Source of the DNA: Bryopsis sp. KO-2023
Taxonomy: Eukaryota > Chlorophyta > Ulvophyceae > Bryopsidales > Bryopsidaceae
NCBI GenBank assembly: GCA_030272585.1
Contig: BSYQ01000006.1
Location: 2,753,001 to 2,817,000 of the forward strand
Direction of reading: 5' to 3'
DNA length: 64,000 bases
Below the pieces are notes generated by a model that made no database searches, had not been told where the DNA came from, and saw only the letters and a program-made list of their open reading frames with translations. Shown piece after piece: positions 23,290-36,836 of the stretch. Each line of letters opens with the position of its first letter. Within the stretch, counting starts at the first letter, position 1. The position numbers were made by a program, and so were the translations under genes.

Positions 23290-23640
23290 GTGAATTAAAT
23301 ATGTTCAAATAAAAATACAAAAGGTAATCCATGCCCTGTAGCACGAATGTGGATGGAAAACACACCCACGATCCCAAAAAAGTCAACCCAACACAGTTCA
23401 TAGATTAATTGCCAGAATACTTTTCCGTTTTGAAGGGAAAGAACCGCACGTATCATAATCAAAGTGGCAACGCCCATTGGTCAATGTGTGGATGGGCAGC
23501 ACACCCACCAAGAAAGTTATTGGACTTTCGAAAAAAAAAGGTGAAAAACTAAAACCATCGATATGACAATTCAAAGTTGTAGAAAAAAAAACGGATGGAC
23601 AGTCCACCCATGATCCCTTGAACAAACCCAACAAAACTCA
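23290..23640. repeat. Diverged tandem repeats (GTGGATGG..CACACCCACGATCCC)
   Basis: Three related blocks begin near 23350, 23490 and 23595. Each has a GGATGG-(A/G)-CA core, then CACCCA, and two of them have a GATCCC core and an AACCCAACA end. Part of the first block (about 23295-23362) is also found inverted at 56570-56640. Confidence 0.6.
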
Positions 23641-23787
23641 ATGATCAATCACCCAAAATATTTTTTGGATTTTGATGAAAAAAAATGCAAGACTAAAACT
23701 AACGGGAAGCCATCTCGCAAGACAAACATGAAGAAAAGCTCTTCAAAAATGCTCCCTTTTTTTTATTCAAGGTGGCGTTTGTCTTTT

Positions 23788-26700
23788 TCACTTTTTCTTC
23801 ACTGCCATCATTAAAAGTGCAAAATTACCCACCGGCAATGGACCTCCTGAATTCGTATTTTCCATCCGTTCACGCAGCTCCACAAAAGCCACATCAAAAA
23901 TCTGCTTCAGCATGTACACGACATAAATGCAAGCTGTGCCAATGAAGATGACTGACATGGTCACTCTTCCTCCCTCGCTCATTTCTGGCTGATCCACCAT
24001 ATTTCCAATGATGAATGCCAACGCGGAAATCGCCAAAGATCCCAGTTCCAGAATATTGAGTTTCAATTCCACAAACGGTTGGAAATACATCTGGAGAATG
24101 ATGGAACACATCATGATAACCAGCGCAAGATTGGTTTGGATTCCTCCCCCCAAAGTCCGCCCAAACACCACAATCGCAGCAAGCAAGGCTTTCCTGAGCA
24201 AGATCACAACTTCCCAAGCTGCCACATTCTTGTTGTATGCTTTATACAAGAAGCCATACTGTCTGACCACCTCCTCTTGTTCAAGGATCTCTCTGCTTCT
24301 TGTCAGCTTGAACAGGAGCCATCCAGGGAAGCCTATTGACACCAACAGCAGGCCTGGCGCCCCAACAAATCCAACAAGAAAAGCATGGGGACCTTTGTAG
24401 CACCCTACGTTGGTGTCTTGGACCCAGAAGGAACCTTCCATAGGGCTGACATGCACGCAGTAGAAAATCCGAACGAGCGTCCTAGTCACGCTACAAGAGA
24501 AAACAAAGAGTTATGAACTCAATGCATCAACAACCGTAGTCTATTGGAGCAATGAACCAAGCCATCTATTGTGACAAACATCTGAATGCTACAAGTGAAA
24601 CGGGGGACAACACAATACAACCAGAAATCAATAGATTACAGTCAAAGTGTCAGCTCGGCTTTACACAGCCCGCCAATCCAATCATCAACAACAATAATGA
24701 ACAACATGGGTATCATCGAATCAATCAACTAACTACTACACTCGCCAGTGTCAATGTTCCCACCCTCCAGTTACTCCACTATCCCGACCAACTAGAAAGG
24801 CTGCGCACGCCAGTGCGACACTCCGAACAAAGCACACGTATCAACAAGGACAGGGAAATGCTGATGTTGTTCAGCAAACAAACAAACATCAAATTACATT
24901 GTTCAGCAGTAGTGCATTGCAACAGAAAAATTATTTCGCAAGTGTTTAAGAGACCTAACGAGGTTTTGCATATAAACTTCCAAAAGCCCACCTGATGTAC
25001 GATGCTTGCTGCACAGCCAAGAGTGCAACACAAGACCAAAGCTTGATTTCCCGGAATGATTTTTTGCTCCTCACTGCATGAGCGTAATGGATCACGACAA
25101 GCACAGCCCAGACCATGAATGGGACAAATGCAAGGAAAATGGATGTCTGGATGGATCGAGGGGGCTTGTTTTCCCCCAACGAAAATGCACATTCCAATGA
25201 AAAAAAACTGGTGCTCTCGGTCACTCCTGAAATGGCATCTGCACACGCATGAAAGAAACGCCAATGCTTGCTGAACAGCACCATCATCCAAGAAGAATTT
25301 TCTTTTTCCAAGGAAGCTTTTTTACTGTGGGAATAAATTTCTGAAGCGGTAATGCTGACTGAAGACTCACCCCAGGAGGCGAACAGCATCAGCATGCTTC
25401 GAGTCCAGCCCACATTGATGGCTGCAGCGGATCCAGTCACTTGGAAAAAATTTACAAGGATCTGGAAAGATAACACAACAGGGTCACATGAATATCCCAT
25501 TTTTCTCTTGAGTTGCTGGTGGAAAATGTGTGGCTCATGGGCATGACTTCTTACCTTGAAAATGTCAGAGGATCTCGATTTTCTTGGTGGGGCATCCTGA
25601 TGGACATTCTCCTGTGGTCTCTGTGCATCTTGACCCGGCATTTCCCCGAGGATAAAGGCAGGAAGATCAAATCCACCACGGGATCCCGATGGTCGGCTTG
25701 TGCTCCCGACGTCTGATGATTCACCCAGTACTCCCTGAGAATATTTTGCAGCACTTTTCACGTAGATCAGGGACAACACTGCCAACGCTAACATAACCAC
25801 AAAAACTCCCACCCCAGCAGGTCCCCCTCCCTGACATTCTGTGCATTTGAAGCGACTCTTCCCATGCAGTGCATTGCAGCTCCCACACAATACGTCGCTG
25901 TAACCCTGCCAAGAGAAATTATGAACCGTGATTCCATTTTCAATTTTTTTTTCCAACCAAGAGAAGTTCCTGAGACAACATTGTCACATTTACCTGTGCA
26001 CATTGTGGATACTCCCCGAAAAAATTCAAGTTGGATGCAAAAAGAATGTCTGTCCGATTCGGGTACGTGCATGCTTCTTTCGTCAAGCATGCATGGAGTT
26101 GCGATGAGCGAGGCCCAGAGTGCCAGAATCCATCCAGGGGGGCTAACCTTCCTCCAGAGCATTTGGCCGTCTCCACTGGACATGGTGTGCAAACCTCATC
26201 GGTCACGTCGAAGCTGAAAAAATCGTCAGCACACCTGTCACACCTCAGGCCTTCCTCTCTGGACACCTCCCCAATGACACACCCTCGGATCTCCACCGAT
26301 ATAAAATCTGTCACAATCCTCCCCCCATCTCCTGACGTCAACCTGAAGGACATATTGTACTTTCCAGGCAATGCCCTCATAAAGATTCCAGTCACAGTGG
26401 TAACCCCACTTAGCAACACGCCCTCGCTGGTTACAGGGCTGCCAAAAAGCTCCCCACCAGGTGTTGCAACTTCAACCCTCAGAGTCATGTTATCCACGGC
26501 AACCTGCCCAAAGGAATCAAGGGGTGTGACCTTGATGACTGGCAGCTCCTCACCGCTGGCATGATCTGGTACTGCAGAAGGGGTAAGCGACAACAGTTCA
26601 AATAAAGATCCCAGGGGAGCTGTTTTTCTCACATCCTTTTTTGAGGTTTCTCCCAATCCACATTTCTCCACTCCCTCGCTCATTGCACTTGCCGAGCTCC

Positions 26701-29700
26701 AGCATTGATCATCACAGCAAACATTGTTCTTGAAGTTACTGAGAAAAATGTCAGACCCGGAATCCTCTGCATCGTTCCCTTGAAACACTGAGCTGTGTAG
26801 CATCACGTAATTTTTTGGGACATAGACTTCTTTGACTTCACAATCTCGGCACTTTGGCTGCCGAGTCTTTTCTTCTGAAATGTGGAGTCCACCTGGGTAT
26901 GCACAGCTCAACATGAGCGACTTCAAATCTTTGATACACCAAATGCCGGTAAGAGATTTTGTCAGAGCCCCATCCAATCATTTTAAACATGTGTCGGCCG
27001 TGCGCACTTTGCATATCGAATGGTTAAGATCCATGTCACTTGTTACCTCCTCTTTTTGCCTGATTTCCCTGAATGCCACAAAAGCTACATCTCCAAGGAG
27101 TGGATATGATGTCGGCGACAAAGGTGGCAAAATGCATTGCAGCCCCCCCTCCGTTTTCAAAGGCAGTGTTGTTGCCAATGCTAACATTCAAACCATAAAA
27201 GATCGCATCCTCAAGGTAAACCCCTCCACCAGACTGTGTTGATGTGCAATTGATAAGGTAGGAATTCACGAGGCCCACCCTCGAGCCTGGTAGTGCTCTT
27301 ATGGCACCTCCATGGCCCACTCCATCCTCGACAACCCCAGCACTGTTTGAATGGAATAGACACCATTCACACTCCAGAGTTCTCCCCCTCAGATCAACAG
27401 CGCCGCCGCCTTCCAGTGCAACATTCTCCACAAACTGAACCACTTTGAATGATGCCACCAATTTAAGGTCGGTACCAAGTCTAACGCTGTCAACCTGGGT
27501 AAATGAAACAGCACCCCCAAATCTGGCAACATTTCCAACAAAGGTCCCATTGTTCATGGTTGTTCCGCTGTTGATGATTGTCAGTGCTCCTCCTGTGAGT
27601 GCTTGCCCCATCCCAAATCTGAAGTCCTCCAAAGTCATTCTTTTCACATCTTGCACATATATGGCCCCTCCACTTGTCGCCAGGTTTTTTGAAAAGTTGC
27701 AATTTTTGAACTTCGAGATCAAGCCCAATCCGGACATCGCCACAGCTCCACCGTTGCCATTGCTGGATTCCACTGCAGCAGCTTTCACATCCTTTCCAGC
27801 CTTGTTATTAGTGAAGTTTGAGGAATGGACCTTTAAAACCGAGTCCTTGTTGCCTACTGCCCAGTTTAAGCCCAGATCCTTCAGTGAAACAGGAAAAAAA
27901 ATGTAAAAATACTGAAAGACATGTAGGATATAACTTTCAAATTTGTCAACATACTCTTGGCAGCATCAGGGGTTTGAAGGCGCAGCTAGATGGCTTTCCA
28001 GCAAATTGATTTTTCACAGAAAAAATACAGTGTCCTTGCGAATGTGTGCGAACAAAAATTCTTTCGAGGTCACCACAACCAAGAACAAGAAAAGTTCTGG
28101 CAAGTTTTGATACAAAAATGAAAACAACATGGAAGGATCTCCATCCAAAGCAATTAAAAGAATTGTATGCCTCGGTTTACACCAATTCTTTTTGTTGGAG
28201 AAGTTAATGGTACTGCCACCAACCATAAGTCGGCCTTTATATATTGTTCTGAAAGCAATATCAATTAACATTTTGTTCAAGTTACCTCACAAAACAATGC
28301 CCCCCCCCTCTGATTTGGCTACGTTCGATTCAAAGGCACAATGAGAAAGGTGAAGATTTCCCTGCTGTACGTACATGCCTCCACCACCATCAGCTCGATT
28401 GCCTATGAACCTCGTGGCTTTGATTGTAGCATTTGGGAAAGAACCCTGCGAGATTGTCCACTTTTTAGGGCAGCCATCAAAACGTTCTTCTTTTGGAGCA
28501 CGAGTCTTTACACAATCACTCACCGAAAATTCAATGAGTTGAATAGCTCCCCCAACGCTGCCAGCAGAATTGTTTTGACACAGACTGCCCTCCATTTCCA
28601 GGTCCATACCAAGTAAACGAAAACCTCCTCCATTATTTCCATAGTTGTCTTTCAGCACCACTTCCTTTGCTTTGAGATGTTCTTTTCCCTGAACCGTAGG
28701 TACAACTCAACTCGACCGATATTTACAATCCCGATTTTGAAAACAATAAACACAACCAACTTTTAAAAACATCCAAAAAACCCCCAAAGAACAAAAAAAT
28801 TATGTAAAGCGAAAGACATTACACTCATACAGATATGCATATCTGTGTATGTGGCATATCAACAGCACAAAAGCTATTCTACTTGCTGTTGCACGTGCTT
28901 ACTCCTTGAAGAAAACTGCCACAGTCAATCGCACCCCCCCCAATGTTTCCAGCGTTCCTTGTGAACGTGGAGTTTATAATGGTTGCATTAGAGTCCATCA
29001 ATCTCATTGCACCACCATGTTCTGTTGCGACATTGTCCTGGAAACGATTTGCTTCAATCAGCAACGTGCCACCCTGAAAGGTACAGAAAATTCAGCACAT
29101 CGCCTTGAAAATCTGTGTGTGATTTTTTTTTTTTTTTTTTTTGATTTTTTTTTTTTGCTTCTTCCATTATATGGAAAGGGGTGGGAACTCTATTTTGAAT
29201 CCATTTTTAATACTTGAATCCTTTGAACAAAATTTTGAAACGTCACGGTGTCACGAAAATGTAACACAATCGTGATCCAAATTCTTGCAGCTGTATATTT
29301 TCACCGATTTCGTTTTTTTTTTTTTTTTTTACTTGGATTTTTCTGAAAATGCACGAGAACGCGTAAAAATAGAGTTGTCACCTTCATCCTTTGTGAAATT
29401 CTCAGCCCAGAAACAGCCAACTGTGTATCAGGATTTCGTACTAGCTAGCAGCAACAATATCTTGGTCAGTCAGCGAAACCATCCATGTTGAATCTTACAT
29501 TGACACACACCCCACCGCCTATTCCTGCCCTGTTTTTGGTGAAGTTGGATTCCACAATCGACATATCAGGAACCTTCCCAAGAAATACTGCCCCTCCTTG
29601 TGTGACTACTGATCCGTTTCCATTTTCCTCAGCAGCACCCTGTGAAATAGCAATATAGATCAAGTCAGAGTAAACTATATTGCGAAAACAGAGGAAAAAT

Positions 29701-32700
29701 TTTTCTTCCAAGCGGACTCTATTGAGAAGATGTTTCAGTTTTTTGTCAGTTGCTGTATGTGCACTGCCGGTTTTGCACAAAATACAGACAGACTCAAGAA
29801 AACACATCCGCCTCACCAAAATCTTGGCCGCCCCGCCAGATTGTACAGCATTTCCATCGAACAGGGAACCTTCAATTAGAATTCGAGATATTGCACCAGA
29901 AAGAAGGGCACCACCAGCTTTCTCGCCTGCATTGCACCTCTCGCCAGGTAACGGCTTCCAGAACGTATTCTCTGTATCCTGGCACCAAGATATTCACACC
30001 AAGTTTGATTGTTGTCCAGGTAATGCTCCATTGGAAGCGCTTGCAAGTCTCGGAATCTAAAAGGCCTCAGCATTGGTCAAACTAAAAGTCAGCAGTAATG
30101 TGCACATATGCGTGAACTTATTGCTGACTCTTACTCTTTTTTTTTCATCTACTTGCAGGAGGCCTCAGAACAGAAGCATCTCAGAAGTATTTCAACAAAA
30201 TCACAGGGTCATTTCTCAAAGAAAAGACTAGTGGTCCATTGATTGAGAAGTTTAACCTACCAGCTTTTCCCCTGGTTCATTGACTGAGCATGCTACCACA
30301 TTTCCTAGGAACTTTGACCTGGAAATGTTGAGTTCATTCATTCGGGCACAAAACAGGGCGCCCCCTTTCACTCCGGCTCTATTCTCGGAAAATGTGACAC
30401 CCTTGAAGCTGGCTGATGTCCCATTTCCATCCAGGACAACTGCACCTCCAAGAGGCAGAAAGCTTCCAAATGATTCTTGATTATTCACTGCATAATTGCT
30501 CTGGAATTCGGTGTCCTCCACTTTCAAATTGGTTACATTCGGCAGAGCAATCGGGAAAGAAAAACAAAAGGATGTATTAAAACTATGGAACATCAACCGC
30601 TCTTTCGAAATTTTTCCTGAGAGAAATCAACAGCATAATTTTTCTTGGATTGTTTTCAAGGGAAGGAACCAACTTTTCATGTTGGAGCGCGGGGAAAAAA
30701 GTGAGGAAAGTTTAAATTGAGGGAGGAAGAAAGAGAGCAAAACCTAATACCTTGGCAAAAAGAGCTCCACCCTGGAAAGATCGATTTCGAATAAATCGAC
30801 TGGCACTGATGACAACACTGGTTCCATCCACTATCGAAATGCTTCCACCGTCCATCGATGCAGAATTGTTCACGAATGAAGTTTTGATGATTTCGACCTG
30901 CAGTCCATGACCTACGAAAGAAACCCCGCCACCCCTTCGCCAGTTCAAATCATCCTCGTATTGCCCGTGCACTCTATTTCCATGTAATGACAAATTGACC
31001 ATCTTGACAGTGGAATCGATATACCCCTGGAAGGTCACACACACGCAAACACACAAAATATGAGAAGCCGCCGTCACCCTGTGATTGCCGTATGGTCAGA
31101 ATATGATGGATTCGCATTAGGAAATGAGTTTCACATTGGGGATGATTACTAATTAAACTCGCAGAATGTCAAATACCATGGGGGTTGGGGTGGAGAAAGT
31201 GACAATATGCAAGTGGCATGATTTGGAGGAAAATTAAAAAAAAAAACTCAAGGTGATAACAAGCAGACCTCAGCAAAGATAGCTCCACCGTCATCAAGTG
31301 CAGAATTCTCAATGAACCAAACAGCAGAAGCATCGAGATCGGAGTCATGCAAATACAATGCGCCCCCTTGCTCCATGGCCTCGTTTTTGCGAAACGCCGA
31401 ACCTTGAATTTTCATCATGGAGGAATTGGCAATGGACATCACGCCTCCAAATATTCCCGTATTATTCACCGCTGTCAAATTTTTCGCCAGAACAGTGGAT
31501 CGGAGCAAAGACATGCAAGGTGCCCCGGCCGCGTTTTTGTTATGGGAAAAATATAGATCATTGACTGTGACATTCTTCGAGTTTTTGATCGTTATCAGGG
31601 CTGTCGTTGAGTTCAGATTGCATCCCTCGAATGACAAAGCCCCCAGCGTCACATTGTCTGACCTGGAACATAAATACAAATTAAAAAAAAAAAAAAGACA
31701 AGCTAATTGATCCAACAAAACAGTATCAACAGAGCGACTCAAATTCCAGATCGGCCTAGGGTGTGTTCTAAAACATGGTCAGGTTTTGCGTACGTTCCAT
31801 AGCATCCAATAAAACCTGGTGCCCAAAATTCACAACAAAATTTCGGATTTCTGTACAGGTCAGGATTTTTCTGCAAGAACACGCTGTAATGCATGTAGGT
31901 GGCAACTCAAGAACATGATCACAATTGCCATAAGAAAGAAAAGCCGCTAATGATGGAATTCGACCCCGCGCAAAGAAACAGTACTGTCGACTAGTCGCAT
32001 CAAGCAGACAGACGAATGATGTGAACCAACCAGGCAACCTTATGTCAAGAGCTCCCTGATTCTTGCCGTCGACAGCGCATTTGATGGATGCCCCTCCGCC
32101 CTGGACCGTAACAGGCTTCGAAATCTCAAGGACGCCATCCAGCTGCAGCTCTGGTATGGAGAAATCGACAATTGAATTGGATGGGCAGCAGTCGAAAAAT
32201 GCTTGGACTCCATTGTTTAAGAGCTTGAGGGCAGCCTCATCCAGCTCCAATTTTTTACCCTCGTTTCGAAGACCCTTGCATTTCGCACCTATTTCCAAAA
32301 TCCAGCACACCGACGAGTCATAAAAAAGACCATAAAAACTTACGGGAACTGCACAGGCGTAGCCGGCCTGCCCCCTTCCCAGATTGGGTGGCTCCAGAAA
32401 AAAGGGTTGGAAACGGCAACAACAACGCCCAACTTTGGGAGGCCACCCTAAAAAACACAGTCGCCCCCCGAAGTTCATCTTTCTAGGCTATGGGGGAATG
32501 GCGGCGCATGCGCAGACGCTGTGCAGATCCGCCCGCACAGCCACTCGCAACGCCACTGGCAATGCCATTTCCGTATGACGGTGGTTGACGAACAAGAGCA
32601 CACCCCGACTGACAAAGGGAACTTGCCTGAGTCTGGCTGCGCATGATATGATCCTAAAAGGGAAGCGAAGAATAAGACTGCAAAGATCATTGCCTCACTG

Positions 32701-32714
32701 ACGTCCCACGACAT
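23788..32714 (-). CDS. Pmp-type beta-helix repeat, multi-pass membrane protein
   Basis: A gene of about 16-20 exons. The start at 32714 opens a signal peptide (MSWDVSEAMIFAVLFFASLL). The extracellular part (about 32300-27036) is a run of beta-helix turns with the GGA(I/V/L) and F-x-x-N motifs of Chlamydia-type polymorphic membrane protein repeats, for example FRKNEAMEQGGALYL, FTKNRAGIGGG, FIGNRADGGGG and FVGNVARFGGAV. A Cys-rich stretch follows (CDRCADDFF, CTPCPVETAKCSGG, 25940-26977; CGSCNALHGKSRFKC, about 25800-25905). The C-terminus has several membrane helices (GVGVFVVMLALAVLSLIYV; SIFLAFVPFMVWAVLVVI; HAFLVGFVGAPGLLLVSIGF) and ends KKK at 23788. Similar giant surface proteins occur in algae and other protists. 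Their role is unknown; adhesion or sensing is a guess. No stop or frameshift was seen in the exons read. Confidence 0.8.
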
Positions 32715-33071
32715 GGCTCCAGGCGAGCGAGAACCAAACGATGTACCAGACCTCGGCGTTCTTTTCAGCCCTTGTCCACCATCATCGTCCAGGTACGTTG
32801 GACGATGTTGCCTTCGTTAACTGACAGGTGTCATTTTTCGGACACAAATTGCATTGAGCACGTGACCACGCCGCCGCCGCCACCCATAGTATGTGAGATG
32901 CTGCTGAAGTTTGAGTTCAAGTTTGAGGGATAGTATTGTTTGATTGAGGAGTAATGTAGTCAATTAGATCATCTTCATTCGTTTATGCACTGATCTATAT
33001 TATCACCCAACTTTCTTACAAAGCTTTGTAAGCCCACGAGAAAGAATTGTATATATAATTATATATAATTC
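32715..33071. other. Probable promoter side of the Pmp-like gene
   Basis: No gene seen. The stretch lies between the Pmp-like start codon and a duplicated segment. It contains a CCGCCGCC run (32865) and an AT-rich TATATAATTATATATAATT tract (33050-33068). Confidence 0.4.
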
Positions 33072-33219
33072 ACTGGACCGAATGTTTTCAATGACATGGA
33101 CATTACAAACAAACGCCAAGAAATATTGTTGTAGTTTGAAGGGGCAGTTGTGCAAGCGATTTTGCTTGAAATTGAACTGCAATGACTCAATGAGTGAGCC
33201 ATTCATGCACGTCCATCCT
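33072..33219 (+). repeat. Duplicated flank A (matches 48665-48815 inverted)
   Basis: This segment, including GACATGGACATTACAAAC, TTGAACTGCAATGACT and CATTCATG, matches the reverse strand of about 48665-48815. The other copy has about 29 extra bases. The match stops at CATCCTCC, where the TIR-bounded insert begins, and continues in 37548-37707. Confidence 0.8.
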
Positions 33220-33319
33220 CCTGAGGCCACTATAGGAAATCGCGCTCTGTGCGGGGTGTTTTACTGACCCCGCACAAAAGCCTAAAACCCGTGTTTAGCC
33301 ACGCACAGAGCCACAATAG

Positions 33320-33611
33320 CCCCGCACGGCTCTGTGCCCGGGTTTGGCCGGTCTGTGTGCGGGGTCCCAATTTCACCCCGCACAGACTGGAACCCCGCAC
33401 ACAGGACCTGACGTCTTTCCCGTTGTGGGACCCCGCACAGATGAAACATAGCCCCGTACAGTGTGCGGGGTACCCTATCCTCCGTACGGGGGTGCCGTGC
33501 GGGGTGGATATGGAAGACGTCAGGTTCTGTGTGCGGGGTTCCAGTCTGTGCGGGGTGGAATTGGGACCCCGCACACAGACCGGCCAAACCCGGGCACAGA
33601 GCCGTGCGGGG
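33320..33611. repeat. 98-bp inverted repeat built of GTGCGGGGT words
   Basis: The arms 33320-33417 and 33514-33611 are inverted copies with about two mismatches, around a 96-bp loop. The layout parallels the 67-bp palindrome of the MITE at 6552-6963, with a different repeat word. Confidence 0.85.
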
Positions 33612-34056
33612 TGATGTTTCCTTTGTGCACGGGTTTCAGTCGTCTGTGCGAATCATGGACCACCACGCATACGAGGTCCAGGCCCCCGCACAACTGTGCG
33701 GGGTCACTGTGCGGGGTGACTATGCCGGCTGCTCTGATGTGTGTGCGGGGTGAATGTGCGGGCTTTTTGTGTGTGTGTGCGGGGTGACCTTAAAAACCGT
33801 GTGCGGGGTTCCAGTCTGTGCGGGGTGAATTTGGGACCCCGCACACTACCCGGCCAAACCCGGGCACAGAGCCGTGCGGGGTGTTGTTTCCTTTGTGCAC
33901 GGGTTTCAGTCGTCTGTGCGAATCATGGACCACCACGCATACGAGGTCCAGGCCCCCGCACAACTGTGCGGGGTCACTGTGCGGGGTGACTATGCCGGCT
34001 GCTCTGATGTGTGTGCGGGGTGAATGTGCGGGCTTTTTGTGTGTGTGTGCGGGGTG
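33530..34056. repeat. Tandem duplication, 270-bp unit
   Basis: The segment from about 33530 to 33786 recurs at about 33800-34056 with few differences, including CAGTCGTCTGTGCGAATCAT and GACTATGCCGGCTGCTCTGA. The CCAGTCTGTG starts at 33541 and 33811 give a 270-bp period. Confidence 0.9.
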
Positions 34057-34506
34057 TTTGCAACAGCCCTGTGCGGGCTCCTTTTGTGTGTACGGGGTGA
34101 CTGTGCGGCGTTTTTCGTTGATGTGCGGGGTTCCACTGTATATGCTGGGTGATTGTAGAAACACATATGTGCAGATTCATGGTGACAAAATGGTTGTTAC
34201 AATAAAACAAAAATGACAAAACCCCTTTTGAAATGTACACCCCATTTTATCATTGAACACTTGTCCATTCCCACTTATTCCAAAACAGAAATAGAAACAA
34301 AAAAAATAGCCCAAAACCATGAACTCTGATCCTGCCATTCCAACCCTGCGCTTGTATTTCAATAATACAGAGCTCGTTGAACATATAAATACCCATCTGA
34401 CCCACTTCTAACCATTTTTTAATTGTTTTTTCAGCCAATGCGCACGTATGATACCTGAAACAAAACAAGCATGTTGCACCATAGTGGAAAAAAGGGGGGG
34501 CGGAAA

Positions 34507-36340
34507 TCACCCTATCCAGCTTCCCTTTGCAATTGTTGTTACCTTTTTTTCATGGGGTTGGCAGGCTGCCCATTCTAACACACCTCCATCTTCCTTTTCC
34601 TGCGGGGATTGGTCTTTTTGATCCATTCTCGAATGATCTTCACTACACCTCATCTTTACGGAGAAAAGAATACATCCCCCCTCCCATGGACCCATGATCT
34701 GATTGGCCCGGCCATCGAATCCCTCACTGCCTGACAGACAAAACCAGCTGTCCAAGGGTTGGAATAAATCAATTGTTTCAATAAAAGCTACCTGAACATT
34801 TTTTCTCTTCTGCCTATTTCCATTACTGCAAAAGAAGGTTTTTCCGTTTTTATACAGGGGAAACATTATCAAAGCAATAAAAACATCCACTGCTGACTGA
34901 AAACCCACCCCAGAAGGTGAACTACATCAGCATGCTTTGAGTCCAGTTCACATTGATGGCTGCAGCAGATCCAGTCACCTGAAAAAAATTCACAAGCATC
35001 TGAAGAACAACACCGTACAAAAATTCTCAAATGTTTCTATGGTGTTTTATTTTGTTGTTTTTCATTGAACATTTTTAACAACAATGCTCTGGCCATCTTT
35101 TGATCCAAGAATCAGCGCTTGCATGTCAGACTGATTTATCAGCATCTGTGGAAAAAATGGAAAAGTTTTAAGTGAATGAACAACAGAATGAAACGTATCA
35201 ACAAGCTCTCTTTAAGAACTACATATAGTTCATATAACTATAGATGAGTTGTTTTTCATTTTCCTCCACCTGAAATATTCGGTGGCGACCAGCCTTGTCG
35301 GGTTTAAATATCTTTAAATACCAACCCCTGCCAACTCTGTGGACCCTGGATTTCCTTGCTTCAATATCGCAACTGCCAAATTGAGAAAAAGAAAAAAAAC
35401 ATTGAGGAAAAAAAGGAAAATCCACACCACAGCCACCAAGCCAATCAGCAACTTTTTCAGAAAAAAAAAACTTTTTTTTGGGGGGGGATTTGACACATAC
35501 CTGTAATAATCCTTTCTGAATAACCGAAACCGGCCAGAAACTTACTTTGTAAGATTTTTTCATGTTATTTTTCCTTTTCTCTTCTTTCCCCCTCCCATTT
35601 TTCAATTTTTCGGAACCCAGTTTGATAAACGGGGTTGTACGTTTTGCATGTGTTCAATATGTATATATATATATATTTTTTGCTTACTTGGCTTTGCGAG
35701 ATCCTGAGCTAATGGCGATCGACTGGAGGAAAACAGGTCTTGGAAATCTCTGAAAATCAAGTTGACCTGTCTTGAGCCAACAACTGGGAATATATTAACC
35801 ATATTTGCCTCGAGGTCCGCGCAGGTTGACATTCCCATTTCCTTTAAAAGCTGCGACAATTTTTTGCCCCCAATCTTCGCTTGCTTCGAAAATTGCATAG
35901 CTGAAAAAAGAAAAAAATAAAAAATACAGAAAACGAGAAAGATAGAAACACACATACACATTTCAAACTTTACAGGAAAAAAAAAAGGTTGAACCTGTTC
36001 GAAAAAAAAAGATAAAGCAGTTCAACGAAATGCTTCATTTTTTCTTGTTTCATTTTTGTTGTATAGTTGGTGGTCCAAATTCAGAAGAGCTCTTTAAAAA
36101 TAAATACAAAAAAGTCGGAATTTGTGTTACTCGAATTTCCCACCTTAAAAATGTCGGATGGTCTCGATTTCCTAAAATGTGATGCAAAACGAAATGTGAA
36201 AACGAAATGCCAATTCAAAACAGAGTCTTCATACATTCCGGAGATCATTGAATCACCGGCATCAGTTTCAGCAGGGGGGGGTGGAACCTCCAGGGGTGGA
36301 CTTCTCTCTCCTCTCTTTGTTTTTTGGTGTCTGTAATGCA
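34507..36340 (-). pseudogene. Decayed partial copy of a Pmp-like gene (membrane part)
   Basis: Minus-strand pieces parallel the membrane half of the 23.8-32.7 kb gene. 34905-35000 reads QMLVNFFQ, VTGSAAAINV and WTQSMLM and then a TAG where the intact gene has WTRSMLMLFASWGE. 36140-36175 reads KSRPSDIFK against KSRSSDIFK in the intact gene. Exon-like blocks also exist at 35600-35900 and 36240-36330 (ERSPPLEVPPPPAETD). The beta-helix part is absent. The nonsense codon and missing pieces mark it as a pseudogene. It lies inside the TIR-bounded segment, so capture by a transposon is one explanation. A second, diverged family member is another. Confidence 0.6.
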
Positions 36341-36657
36341 AATAGAACAGACTGAACCTTCAAGTTCAACTGTTGCAACATAGACACATGGAGGCAAAGC
36401 TGACCAGGTCTATTTATATATATCTTTTATTTCGAGTGGCTTACAGCCTGTGGAGGTTTGAAGGTGATCAATCTGGGGGAACCAGTTGCAAATTTCATAT
36501 GTCTTCACATTCTCCTTTAACAGCAGCAGTGAGGCCTTTTCTACTGCCACAGGCTCTAAACTCTTTTACTCACCATAAAACTCTCGACGAGTGATTCCCT
36601 TCCGACTGTGACCTCCCCTGGAAGCACCATAAAACCATCTGTCACGTCAATCCTTTC

Positions 36658-36836
36658 CGCCGACCGCTCGTACGCTCGTCAAGATGGTCGAATGCGATTC
36701 TTCCAGAAGCGTTCGCTTACCCGATTATAGCGAACACAAGAAGTTCCCTTCCCGCCGACGCCAACACGGTCGAACGCGAGCGTTCTTCCAAAAGCCTTCG
36801 CTTACCCGATTACGGCGAACAGAAAGAGTTTGAAAA
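36658..36836. repeat. Two diverged tandem units of about 83 bp
   Basis: GGTCGAA..TTCTTCCA(G/A)AAGC and TTCGCTTACCCGATTA followed by GCGAACA occur twice (about 36686-36737 and 36769-36820). Both units are GC-richer than their surroundings. Confidence 0.65.

Larger units (their letters stand above)
21550..23780. other. Intergenic with simple repeats
   Basis: No recognised gene. It holds a (CA)11-like tract near 22507, a poly-T run of about 40 (22600-22642), a 59-bp repeat copy (22404) and diverged tandem copies of a GATGG-CACACCCA motif (23340-23640). Confidence 0.5.

Noticed and set aside
33230..34240. Overlapping open frames of about 100-130 codons with CAG/RG repeats
   Set aside because: They are produced by the GTGCGGGGT repeat and its inverted and tandem copies, with no domain or splice context.
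36658..36836. CRISPR-like repeat
   Set aside because: Only two diverged tandem units without regular spacers, in a eukaryotic genome.
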